In this document: positions 45,587 to 53,019 of the stretch, piece after piece
Numbering within the stretch: position 1 is the stretch's first letter
How the letters are laid out: each line of letters opens with the position of its first letter
Assembly: GCA_903871545.1 (NCBI GenBank)
Contig: CAIQHG010000059.1
Coordinates: forward strand, 62,001-126,000
Reading direction: 5' to 3'
Length of the DNA: 64,000 nt
Origin: an uncultured Burkholderiales bacterium
GTDB taxonomy: Bacteria > Pseudomonadota > Gammaproteobacteria > Burkholderiales > Burkholderiaceae_C
Notes under the pieces: generated by a model
Told to the model about the DNA's origin: nothing
The model's input: the letters and a program-made list of their open reading frames with translations, nothing else
Databases searched by the model: none
Position numbers and translations under genes: made by a program

Positions 45587-46569
45587 ATCTCTAACTCTAC
45601 ACCTTTTGTTGTTGTTCGCAAAGGGTGGCACAGCAAAGATTTGCGTGTCACCTCATTTTTTAGTTGTGCAAGCCACCACTGCAAAGCTCTCCCCTGGGGG
45701 TGTTTACGCGATTTACCCTGGGAGGAGGGCGTTTTCCAAGCATAGTCAAAATGTGCAGGTCGTAAATTACGTTCCACTTTGCAAGCTACAAGTCTACCCG
45801 CGTCAAGGTAGGGAGTGACCACTGGTTCGGGTAAAAAGCCTACTCCAAATCCCTTAATTTGGACCTCAATTTTAGTTTGCAAGGATGGGACAGTAAACAC
45901 ATCTTGACCGTTTAAGAGGTTAAAGCTTTGTGTTGGAGCGTTTTGTGCAGAGTCAGCAATCGCGACAGCCCTAAACTGTTTGATCATACTGTCGCTTAGT
46001 GCACTTGTAATACGTGCCAAAGGGTGGTGAGGTGCAACTGCAAATACAAATCCGACTTGACCCAAGTTATGGCTCTGTATATTGGAGTCTGTGCCTTTGT
46101 AGCCACTAACTCCTAGGGCAAGATCTGCACGTCCTTGGGTTAGTGCCTCAAGGGTACCGTTTAAGGTTTCCTCAACTAATTTTAATTTAGTAGGGGGTGA
46201 GTCTCTTAAAAAATCTTCGCACAACTCAAGTATTGTGACTCTGTCAATGATGCTGTCAACGGCTATTGTGAATTCACTCTCCCAGCCGGTTGCAATCCTT
46301 TTGACCCTGTTGGCAATTGCATCAATGTCATCCAAAATTTTCGAGCCCTCACGCAGCAACTCAGCTCCAGCGGCGGTTAGTTTTGCATGTCTTGAGTTCC
46401 TATCAAATAAAAGCACGTCTAACGCCTCCTCCATTTGTCTCACTCGGTATGTCAGGGCACTGGGAACCAAACCTAGTTTGCGAGCGGCTGAGGCAAAGCT
46501 CCCCCCGGCGCCCACGGTTCGCAACATAAAAAGAGCTTCTGGGGTTAGGACTTTCGTGGCGTTCTTCAT
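45583..46569 (-). CDS. LysR-family transcriptional regulator
   Basis: A typical 328-residue LysR regulator has an N-terminal winged helix-turn-helix (LRTVGAGGSFASAARKLGLVPSALTYRVRQMEEAL, about residues 17-50) and a C-terminal effector-binding domain. It is divergent from the pirin gene and the WrbA-like gene, and its 3' end overlaps the FAD-oxidoreductase gene by 4 bp. Known LysR systems of this layout control pirin or quinone-reductase genes in response to an electrophile or redox signal; that is inference here. Autoregulation from the 131-bp shared promoter region is likely. Confidence 0.9.
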   Translation of the reverse strand: MKNATKVLTPEALFMLRTVGAGGSFASAARKLGLVPSALTYRVRQMEEALDVLLFDRNSRHAKLTAAGAELLREGSKILDDIDAIANRVKRIATGWESEFTIAVDSIIDRVTILELCEDFLRDSPPTKLKLVEETLNGTLEALTQGRADLALGVSGYKGTDSNIQSHNLGQVGFVFAVAPHHPLARITSALSDSMIKQFRAVAIADSAQNAPTQSFNLLNGQDVFTVPSLQTKIEVQIKGFGVGFLPEPVVTPYLDAGRLVACKVERNLRPAHFDYAWKTPSSQGKSRKHPQGRALQWWLAQLKNEVTRKSLLCHPLRTTTKGVELEI

Positions 46570-46700
46570 TAAAACTAGGGATTAATTCAAATAAATTGAA
46601 TGATGCCATCAAATCAGTTGGATGTAAACAGGGCAATTGAACTCTACATTGTGAAGTGTTTAAGAACAGGCTATATTCAATTGTTTTAAGAGGTTTGGAA

Positions 46701-47402
46701 ATGATTAACATCAGAAAATCGCAATCTCGTGGGCACGCTGACCATGGTTGGCTTTTGTCAAAGCACAGCTTTTCATTTGCAAGTTACCACGACCCCAATT
46801 TCATGGGCTGGGGCAACCTTCGCGTGATCAATGAGGACCAAATTTTGCCTGGCAAAGGCTTTGGAACGCATGGTCACCGAGACATGGAGATCATCAGCTA
46901 CGTGCTCTCAGGAGAGTTAGCTCACAAAGATGACATCGGTAATGTAAAGGGCATCCCACCCGGGGACATACAAAGAATGAGCGCAGGTACAGGGGTTATG
47001 CATAGTGAGTTTAATCACGCCCCTAACAGCACCACCCATTTCTTTCAAATTTGGATTGAGCCTAATGTCTTGGGCATACCCCCTAGTTACGAACAAAAAA
47101 CGGTGAACGCCTCATCAAAAAACGGCAAACTTGAGTTGATCGCCGGACCCCATGGCGGTGAGAACGCCGTCAAAGTGCATGCAGATGCGCGTATGTATGT
47201 GGGTGAATTTGATGCTGGACAAACGGCAAGCCTAGCTATTGATCCCAATAGGAGGGCCTACGTTCACCTAATTAAAGGTGAGTTAGGGGTTAACGGATTT
47301 GATTTAAAAGCAGGGGACGCCCTCCTGTATGAGTCAGAGAGCATGATTTTGTTGGATCGTGCAAAAGGCGCTGAGGTTCTTGTTTTTGATTTACGCTATT
47401 AA
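46701..47402 (+). CDS. pirin-family protein (quercetinase-like cupin)
   Basis: This cupin protein has 233 residues and the pirin metal ligands: His in GFGTHGHRDMEIISYVLSGEL and the Glu/His in MSAGTGVMHSEFNH. Pirins of the YhhW type bind Fe or another metal and some degrade quercetin. The frame opens at 46656, but the ATG at 46701 follows AGAGG and fits the usual start of the family. It is divergent from the LysR regulator and is followed by the WrbA-like gene after 30 bp. Confidence 0.9.
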   Translation: MINIRKSQSRGHADHGWLLSKHSFSFASYHDPNFMGWGNLRVINEDQILPGKGFGTHGHRDMEIISYVLSGELAHKDDIGNVKGIPPGDIQRMSAGTGVMHSEFNHAPNSTTHFFQIWIEPNVLGIPPSYEQKTVNASSKNGKLELIAGPHGGENAVKVHADARMYVGEFDAGQTASLAIDPNRRAYVHLIKGELGVNGFDLKAGDALLYESESMILLDRAKGAEVLVFDLRY

Positions 47403-47432
47403 TTACTGAATTTTTTTAAAGGGAGTATTTGA

Positions 47433-47969
47433 ATGTCTAAAGTTGTTGTTGTTTATCATTCTGGTTATGGCCATACTGAGCGTTTATCGGAATTTGTGGC
47501 CCAAGGCGCTTCGGCCCTTAGGGTCGCTATTGACGCAGAGGGAAATTTGACTGATCAAGACTGGAGCGCTTTAAACGCTGCCGATGCAATTATCTTTGGC
47601 TCGCCTACATACATGGGGATGGTTTCATGGCAGTTTAAAAAGTTCGCAGATGCCACATCTAAACAGTGGTACGCAAGCGCTTGGAAGGACAAAGTTGCCG
47701 GGGGCTTCACCATCTCTGCAAGCCCAAGTGGCGACAAACTCTCAAGTATTCAATACTTCATTACTCTTGCAATGCAACAAGGAATGATATGGGTGGGTCA
47801 ACCCAGCATGAATGATGGCACCATCAACCGACTTGGATCCAACTCGGGTTTGATGGCCCAGGTAGGTCCAACCAGTCCAGCATCAGAAATTCCCCAAGGA
47901 GACTTGGATACAGCTAAAGCTTATGGGGCGCGGGTTGCTGAAATCGCGGCAAAGTTATTGGGCCACTGA
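47433..47969 (+). CDS. flavodoxin-fold NAD(P)H:quinone oxidoreductase (WrbA-like)
   Basis: This 178-residue flavodoxin-fold protein binds FMN through YHSGYGHTERL (phosphate loop at residues about 8-18) and the SPTYMGMVSWQFKKF segment. It reduces quinones by two electrons, avoiding semiquinones. The insertion typical of WrbA is present only in part, so a simple NAD(P)H dehydrogenase assignment is safer. It is the second gene after the LysR divergence, with ribosome site AAAGGGAG, and is probably co-regulated with the pirin gene. Confidence 0.88.
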   Translation: MSKVVVVYHSGYGHTERLSEFVAQGASALRVAIDAEGNLTDQDWSALNAADAIIFGSPTYMGMVSWQFKKFADATSKQWYASAWKDKVAGGFTISASPSGDKLSSIQYFITLAMQQGMIWVGQPSMNDGTINRLGSNSGLMAQVGPTSPASEIPQGDLDTAKAYGARVAEIAAKLLGH

Positions 47970-48129
47970 ACTTTTTTAAGTAGGAACTGATTTGGGTTGA
48001 GAATTATTTTGACAAACACGGTCTTAACACCTAGTTGTTTGGCTGTAACTTTTACTTAAAAAAAGATTAAACTCTTGTTAATAAGTATTCACGGCGATCA
48101 AAAATTAAATCTAATCTCAAGGGTTTTCA

Positions 48130-48333
48130 ATGAACTTTAATTCTGATGAAATGTTGCACGCAGCTGTATTACGGGAGATGGAACGCGGGGAGAGGAGGGA
48201 CGGTCTTTGGGCCCAGGCTTTATCTGCAACTCAGATGGATAAGAAAAAAGCAACTGCAAAATATATTGAGCTTCGTGTGCAGTCGATGAAAGATGATATG
48301 AAAACTTTTATCAAAGGAAATATCAAAATTTAA
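48130..48333 (+). CDS. small conserved-type helical protein
   Basis: I do not recognise a named domain in this 67-residue, hydrophilic, helical protein. The stretch GLWAQALSATQMDKKKATAKYIELRVQ resembles a short module (GLW-x-KA-x-A-Y-I-x-LR) that occurs at the N-terminus of several bacterial membrane or zinc-ribbon proteins. Here it stands alone. A perfect terminator follows 20 bp after its stop, which supports it being a real gene. Function unknown. Confidence 0.65.
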   Translation: MNFNSDEMLHAAVLREMERGERRDGLWAQALSATQMDKKKATAKYIELRVQSMKDDMKTFIKGNIKI

Positions 48334-48352
48334 ATCTGCGTCGTCACCAATT

Positions 48353-48387
48353 AAATCCCACTCAAGGTTTAAGTGGGATTTTATTTT
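48353..48387 (+). terminator. rho-independent terminator
   Basis: Arms aaatcccact (48353-48362) and agtgggattt (48372-48381) form a perfect 10-bp stem with a 9-base loop followed by tattttg. It ends the small-protein gene transcript. Confidence 0.85.
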
Positions 48388-48397
48388 GTTGGACCTA

Positions 48398-48431
48398 AAA
48401 CTCATGAGTCCATCCATGGGCTCATGAGTTT
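48398..48431 (-). terminator. hairpin at the 3' side of the Ala-Pro repeat protein gene
   Basis: Arms aaactcatgag (48398-48408) and ctcatgagttt (48421-48431) form a perfect 11-bp stem with a 12-base loop. It lies between convergent genes and probably terminates the minus-strand gene at 48468-48836; the T end of the stem serves either direction. Confidence 0.65.
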
Positions 48432-48467
48432 CTTAGTATTGAATTTTTTAACGAAACAAACAATACT

Positions 48468-48836
48468 TTATTTTTTAAGTGGTTTTCCGCCACTCTTTAA
48501 ACATTCATCCATTGAATTGAAAGGCAAAAAGTTTTTTGTTTGTTTGTAGCTTGGACTTGATTTGTCGTGACAAATACCACTTGCTTTTGCTTTTTTGACC
48601 TCTGGATCAGCACCAGGAGCGCTGGGGGCTGAGGCCGTTTGAGGCGCGGGCCCGGCGGCGGGTGAAGATGCAGGTGCAGCAGGTGCAGCAGGTGCAGCAG
48701 GTGCAGCAGGTGCAGTGTTCACTCCAGCAACTGGTTTGCTGACCGTGGCAGTATCGGCTGCTTGGGCTAGATGAGACGTAAAAACAATCAAACCAAAAGC
48801 AACTGCAAATGAACCAAAAGCATTTTTTCTTCTCAT
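48468..48836 (-). CDS. exported Ala/Pro-repeat protein with C-terminal Cys motif
   Basis: This 122-residue protein has a Sec signal peptide (cleavage after AQA at about residue 27). It then has a low-complexity linker with APA repeats (about 42-58), and a conserved-looking end (GICHDKSSPSYKQTKNFLPFNSMDECLKSGGKP) with two cysteines. That end resembles a short motif found at the tail of some secreted nucleases and small periplasmic proteins. The repeats come from a 9-bp DNA unit at about 48669-48717. A strong ribosome site (AAGGAGAT) supports expression. Probably periplasmic; function unknown. Confidence 0.7.
   Translation of the reverse strand: MRRKNAFGSFAVAFGLIVFTSHLAQAADTATVSKPVAGVNTAPAAPAAPAAPAAPASSPAAGPAPQTASAPSAPGADPEVKKAKASGICHDKSSPSYKQTKNFLPFNSMDECLKSGGKPLKK
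48669..48717. repeat. 9-bp tandem repeat inside coding sequence
   Basis: About five copies of a ggtgcagca-type unit lie in frame inside the exported Ala/Pro-repeat gene and encode APA. Copy-number changes would lengthen or shorten the linker without a frameshift. Confidence 0.75.
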
Positions 48837-48886
48837 TGAGGATCTCCTTTTAAAGTAAAGTGTGAAAATTCGTCAAAAACATGGAC

Positions 48887-49306
48887 CTAACCACGTTTGT
48901 GCCAACCGCGATCAGGGTGGTGCCATGCCCAGCCCTTCTCGTTATGGTAACGCCAAACCCATCCCGCGCCAGGAGCAGGGTAGGGCGGGGATACATAAAC
49001 CACTCCTGGTGGCACCACCAGAGGTGGAGGCGAAATCAGTACGGGCGTGGGGCTAGGAGAGGCTTGGGGGGCGATCTGACCCGCTTGAGTAGGAGTCCAA
49101 GGTAATGGGCTGCTGGGCGGGACAATTTGCACTTGTTGCTGGCTTGAGACAAAAGCTGAGCTGGGAGTGGGATCAGGCGTTTGTATGACCAGTTGTGCTT
49201 GTGATGGCGCCAAATACCCAATTAATAAAGAGCCTGAAAGAATTCTAAAGTTAACCAAAAAAAGATCGAGACGCTTTAGAGGCTTTTTTTTGCAAAAATC
49301 GCGCAC
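48887..49306 (-). CDS. exported Pro-rich protein with Trp/His C-terminal motif
   Basis: This 139-residue protein has an N-terminal hydrophobic segment (residues about 15-35) that may be a signal peptide. A Pro/Gln/Ser-rich middle with few charged residues follows. The C-terminus WVWRYHNEKGWAWHHPDRGWHKRG carries repeated Trp and His, reminiscent of small surface or metal-binding exported proteins. I do not recognise a named family. The start is a GTG at 49306, nine bases after the upstream gene's stop, so it is probably cotranscribed with 49316-49597. Function unknown. Confidence 0.6.
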   Translation of the reverse strand: MRDFCKKKPLKRLDLFLVNFRILSGSLLIGYLAPSQAQLVIQTPDPTPSSAFVSSQQQVQIVPPSSPLPWTPTQAGQIAPQASPSPTPVLISPPPLVVPPGVVYVSPPYPAPGAGWVWRYHNEKGWAWHHPDRGWHKRG

Positions 49307-49315
49307 CCTTTAGTC

Positions 49316-49597
49316 CTAAAGTTTTATTTCGCCGTGTCTAAAAGGAATCCAGTTTTTGTGGTCAGGCCTGTACTGCAAGCCGTAAGGGTTATTAAAAAAA
49401 ACTTTCAACAACGGAGATCCACCTTCTTTTGAGGTTTTATCCGCATCCACAATGCCTGTGGGCAGAAAAACCTTCTCATAAACCTCTTGGGTGGAGGGCT
49501 CATGCCCAAGAGTCTGGGTGTAGGCTTGTGCTTGCTCAGCGATTCTCCAAGCCTCATCGACCATATCTATGTACCGAACTTGTGGTGCTTCTGTCAT
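49316..49597 (-). CDS. hypothetical small soluble protein
   Basis: I do not recognise this 93-residue protein. The first half is helical (MVDEAWRIAEQAQAYTQTLG) and the second half contains NPYGLQYRPDHKNWIPFRHGE. There is no signal peptide or membrane segment. An AAAGGA ribosome site precedes the ATG. It is followed by the Pro-rich exported protein gene after 9 bp, so the two likely form an operon. The gap to argF is 104 bp. Confidence 0.6.
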   Translation of the reverse strand: MTEAPQVRYIDMVDEAWRIAEQAQAYTQTLGHEPSTQEVYEKVFLPTGIVDADKTSKEGGSPLLKVFFNNPYGLQYRPDHKNWIPFRHGEIKL

Positions 49598-49701
49598 GAT
49601 TGTCCTTTGTCCAATGGTTAAGGTTGATCCTCGTACTCAGAAAATAATAGCATAGGATATTTGGGATTTCAATTAAATCGCCTAAGCGCGCTGTAAATGA
49701 T

Positions 49702-50631
49702 CTAGAGCGTACCTAAGAGCAAATACTCCATTAAGGCTTTTTGTGAATGAAGTCTATTCTCGGCCTCGTCCCAAACAACGGACTGGGGCCCATCGATCAC
49801 CTCTGCTTGAACCTCCTCCCCCCTGTGGGCGGGTAAGCAGTGCATAAATAGAGCGTTTGGATTTGCAACTGACATCATCTCTTGGTCTACACACCAATCA
49901 TTGAATGCGACTCGCCGGGCATTATTCTCAGACTCAAAACCCATACTCGTCCAAACATCCGTGGTCACTAAGTCTGCCCCTTGGCAAGCAGCCTTTGGGT
50001 GATCAAAAACTTTATAACAATCACTAGAACCGAGTTGGGTCACATTGTGATCGACCTCATAGCCTCTTGGTGTACTGATATGAACCTTGAAACCAAGTAG
50101 CTTAGCGGCTTGTAGCCACGTATTGGCCATATTGTTGCCGTCCCCCACCCATGCAACGATCTTACCTTTCAGGCATTGCAGGGGATTTGTTGGGTCTCCC
50201 ACGTGTTCGATAAAGGTAAAGATATCCGCTAGTATCTGACAGGGATGAAATTCATTGGTTAAACCGTTGATAACCGGTACCCGTGAATGCGCAGCGAAAC
50301 TATTAATCTTGTCTTGCCCATAAGTCCTTATCATTACCAAATCTACCATGCGACTAATTACCCGAGCACTGTCCTCTATGGGCTCGGCTCGTCCAAGTTG
50401 AGTGTCTGCAGTGGTTAAATGCACCACTGATCCGCCTAACTGATACATACCTGCCTCAAAACTTACTCTGGTGCGGGTGGATGCTTTCTCAAAAATCATG
50501 GCCAAGGTTCGGTCAACCAGAGGTTGATGTTTCTCGTAGGACTTGAACTTGTGTTTAATAAGCGCGATGCGCTTGAACAAGTAATCATATTCCTCTAGGG
50601 AGAGGTCTGAGAATTGAAGGAAATGTTTCAC
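49702..50631 (-). CDS. argF: ornithine carbamoyltransferase
   Basis: ArgF makes citrulline from ornithine and carbamoyl phosphate. The carbamoyl-phosphate loop EKASTRTRVSFEAGMYQLGG lies at about residues 50-69, and FMHCLPAHRGEEV with the ornithine-binding Cys-Leu near the C-terminus. Length 309 is normal. It overlaps argD by 4 bp, so the two are translationally coupled; argD and argF act at nearby steps of arginine synthesis. The DUF3579 and rpsT genes upstream repeat a Burkholderiales arrangement. Confidence 0.96.
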   Translation of the reverse strand: MKHFLQFSDLSLEEYDYLFKRIALIKHKFKSYEKHQPLVDRTLAMIFEKASTRTRVSFEAGMYQLGGSVVHLTTADTQLGRAEPIEDSARVISRMVDLVMIRTYGQDKINSFAAHSRVPVINGLTNEFHPCQILADIFTFIEHVGDPTNPLQCLKGKIVAWVGDGNNMANTWLQAAKLLGFKVHISTPRGYEVDHNVTQLGSSDCYKVFDHPKAACQGADLVTTDVWTSMGFESENNARRVAFNDWCVDQEMMSVANPNALFMHCLPAHRGEEVQAEVIDGPQSVVWDEAENRLHSQKALMEYLLLGTL

Positions 50632-51878
50632 GCGTTTGCCTTGGCCAAGGACTTGGCCGCTGAGGTCTCATTGGACTCACGCTCTTTTTCATCAAGAAAT
50701 GATTTGATCAGGGGAATTAAGATGGATAACACCTCCTCAGCTTCCTTTGTAGTCATGATTAAGGGGGGCACCAAGCGAATCACCGACTCAGCAGTGACGC
50801 TCAGTAAAAGGCCCGCCTCTAAAGCTTTACCCATAATTACAGAGCATGGGAATTCAAGCTCAATGCCTATCATCAAACCCAGGCCCCGAATCTCCTTTAC
50901 TCCTTTTAAGTGGCCCACAGTCTTAGTCAGTTCTGTCCTAAAGTAATCCCCTAGAGTACGTGCATTTTCAAGCAAAGAGTCTTCCTCAATGATGCGAATG
51001 GTCTCCACCCCCGCACGCATAGCTAGCGGATTACCCCCAAAAGTTGTACCGTGGTTGCCAGGCTCAAAAATATGCGCAGCCTTGGGCCCTGCAACCACCG
51101 CTCCTATCGGGATGCCCGAACCAAGCCCCTTGGCAAGCGGCATTACATCTGGTGTTATGCCGGCCCACTGGTGCGCAAACCATTTACCCGTTCTCCCCAT
51201 GCCGCACTGCACTTCATCAATCATTAAAAGCCAATCCTTTTGATCGCAAAGTTCTCTAACATCTTTTAAGTAATCAAGGCTCATTGAATGTATGCCACCC
51301 TCGCCTTGAATGGCCTCAAAAAAAACAGCAACCACATTAGGATTGTTTTGCGTTGCAGATTTGAGGGCCTCTATGCTGTTGATGGGAACTCTAACGAATC
51401 CGCCTAACAAAGGCCCAAAGCCTGTTTGAATTTTCTCGTTGCCTGTGGCGCTCAAAGTGGCAATGGATCTACCGTGAAAGGCTTTCTCGTAGACAACAAT
51501 TTCAGGCGCATTAATGCCTTTAAGATGCCCAAATTTGCGGGCTAATTTGATAGCCGCTTCATTGGCCTCGAGACCCGTTGAGCAAAAGAAAACGTTGGTC
51601 ATACCTGACAACTCTGAGAGCTTAGCCGCCAACCTTTCTTGGTCAGGAATATGATAATAATTGCAACAGTGAATCATCTTAGCGACTTGCTCTTGTAACG
51701 CAGGCACCAGTTTGGGGTGGCCATGACCTAAAGTGTTTACTGCAATTCCAGCCAAAGCGTCCAGGTAACATTTTCCGTTTACATCCCAAACTCTGACGCC
51801 CTTGCCATGAGACATGGCAACGGGCAAACGTCCATACGTATTCATTGTGTGGGGTGATTCTGCTTTGATCTGGGACAT
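50628..51878 (-). CDS. argD: acetylornithine aminotransferase
   Basis: ArgD is a PLP enzyme that converts N-acetylglutamate 5-semialdehyde to acetylornithine. The pyridoxal-binding Lys lies in MPLAKGLGSGIPIGAV, preceded by the Asp of LLMIDEVQCGMGRTGKWF. The N-terminus carries GVRVWDVNGKCYLDALAGIAVNTLGHGHP, typical of class III aminotransferases. The length of 416 residues is a little above usual because of an N-terminal 15 and a C-terminal 20 residues. It is the first gene of an argD-argF pair. Confidence 0.95.
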   Translation of the reverse strand: MSQIKAESPHTMNTYGRLPVAMSHGKGVRVWDVNGKCYLDALAGIAVNTLGHGHPKLVPALQEQVAKMIHCCNYYHIPDQERLAAKLSELSGMTNVFFCSTGLEANEAAIKLARKFGHLKGINAPEIVVYEKAFHGRSIATLSATGNEKIQTGFGPLLGGFVRVPINSIEALKSATQNNPNVVAVFFEAIQGEGGIHSMSLDYLKDVRELCDQKDWLLMIDEVQCGMGRTGKWFAHQWAGITPDVMPLAKGLGSGIPIGAVVAGPKAAHIFEPGNHGTTFGGNPLAMRAGVETIRIIEEDSLLENARTLGDYFRTELTKTVGHLKGVKEIRGLGLMIGIELEFPCSVIMGKALEAGLLLSVTAESVIRLVPPLIMTTKEAEEVLSILIPLIKSFLDEKERESNETSAAKSLAKANA

Positions 51879-52133
51879 AAGGGAGGCTCCAAAATGAAAC
51901 TATTTGTATTAATTATTCTAATTGACTTTACTGGACTGTCCTAACTCTTGATCATACAAGAAGCACTAAAACAAGAGCTTTAGACTGAGTTTGTTTAAAT
52001 TAGTTGCCACATGCAATTGATTGGGATTGGTTCTCTTTTTCTATTGGTTAGTTAGTATAAACCCGCGTCAGTATTGACTTGCTCAGTTAGAATTAGGGAA
52101 CAAGGACTTTGGTGTGTTTTTTGATGAGTTTAA

Positions 52134-52490
52134 ATGTCTTTGAACTCAATGCACACCCTCTCAATAATGGCATCACCCTCCACCAAAGAATTCATTATTC
52201 TGGGTATTACCCATGAGGGAAAAACTTTTCGCCCTAGTGATTGGGCAGAACGGTTAGCTGGAGTGATGAGCCAATTTAGGCCCGGAGGGGCGGTTCCTGG
52301 AGATTACATCTCTTATTCCCCTTGGTGTGTCCCCAATCAAATCGACGGTTACAAGTGCGTAGTTGTCCACTCCGACTTAAGGCAAGCAGAGCCCATGGCT
52401 TGGGATTTTGTAATGAATTTTGCAAAAGACAATCAGCTTAAGGTCAAGACTCCGAGCGAGGAAGCTGCGGGTTTGGCGAGTAAGAATTAA
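52134..52490 (+). CDS. DUF3579 family protein
   Basis: This 118-residue protein belongs to DUF3579, which is largely found in Betaproteobacteria. The core ITHEGKTFRPSDWAERLAGVMSQF and GGAVPGDYISYSPWCVPNQIDGYKCVVV is characteristic. The function is unknown, but the gene regularly stands near argF. The true start may be ATG 52149 or 52167 instead of 52134, because the first residues are poorly conserved. A perfect hairpin follows its stop. Confidence 0.88.
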   Translation: MSLNSMHTLSIMASPSTKEFIILGITHEGKTFRPSDWAERLAGVMSQFRPGGAVPGDYISYSPWCVPNQIDGYKCVVVHSDLRQAEPMAWDFVMNFAKDNQLKVKTPSEEAAGLASKN

Positions 52491-52491
52491 A

Positions 52492-52515
52492 AAAGCCGCT
52501 ATTTCTAGCGGCTTT
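52492..52515 (+). terminator. terminator of the DUF3579 gene
   Basis: Arms aaagccgcta (52492-52501) and tagcggcttt (52506-52515) form a perfect 10-bp stem with a 4-base loop, one base after the stop codon. Confidence 0.8.
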
Positions 52516-52553
52516 AGGGGTAGTGTTTGCCAACAGCGCACCCGATCAAACGG

Positions 52554-52576
52554 CGGTCTTTTTTATAAAAAGACCG
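52554..52576 (-). terminator. terminator of rpsT
   Basis: Arms cggtcttttt and aaaaagaccg form a near-perfect stem with a very short loop, about 18 bp from the rpsT stop. The run of T/A inside the stem gives a U-rich end on the minus strand. Confidence 0.75.
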
Positions 52577-52593
52577 TGCGAATTGCCTATTGA

Positions 52594-52890
52594 CTAGGCT
52601 GCGGTTGCCAAAGCTTTTACCTTGACAGATAAGCGGCTCTTATCGCGGGCTGCTTTGTTTTTATGAAAAATCCCCTTATCAGCAATCGTATCTACAACGG
52701 CTTGCATTTTGCCAAACAATTCAGAGGCTTTGGCTTTATCACCAGAGGCCACAGCTTTCTCGACGTTTTTGACAGCGGTACGGTATTTAGAGCGCAGTGA
52801 GCTATTCGCTGCGTTGAGTTTCACGTCTTGACGTGCGCGTTTTCGCCCTGAGGCCAGACGCGGATTCTTTTTGGGCTTTGCAGATGCCAT
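52594..52890 (-). CDS. rpsT: 30S ribosomal protein S20
   Basis: This 98-residue protein is basic, with the S20 pattern [41 protein letters not shown] and the end [17 protein letters not shown]20 helps assemble the 30S subunit and binds 16S rRNA near the 5' domain. A strong ribosome site (AAAGG) precedes the ATG. It is divergent from murJ. Length is slightly above the usual 87 because of a longer N-terminus. Confidence 0.97.
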   Translation of the reverse strand: MASAKPKKNPRLASGRKRARQDVKLNAANSSLRSKYRTAVKNVEKAVASGDKAKASELFGKMQAVVDTIADKGIFHKNKAARDKSRLSVKVKALATAA

Positions 52891-53019
52891 ATTTCTTTTC
52901 CTTTAAGGGTTTGTAGATGATGTTGGCGAACCTTAGATTATAACAAAATTGATTGTGACGGGGTTAAAACTTACAAATTTACTCTATAAAAGTAGTGTCC
53001 CTGCAGATACACTTGGGGT

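Noticed and set aside
48669-48717. short tandem units as a possible CRISPR array
   Set aside because: The unit is 9 bp without spacers, in frame in a coding sequence; it encodes an APA repeat.
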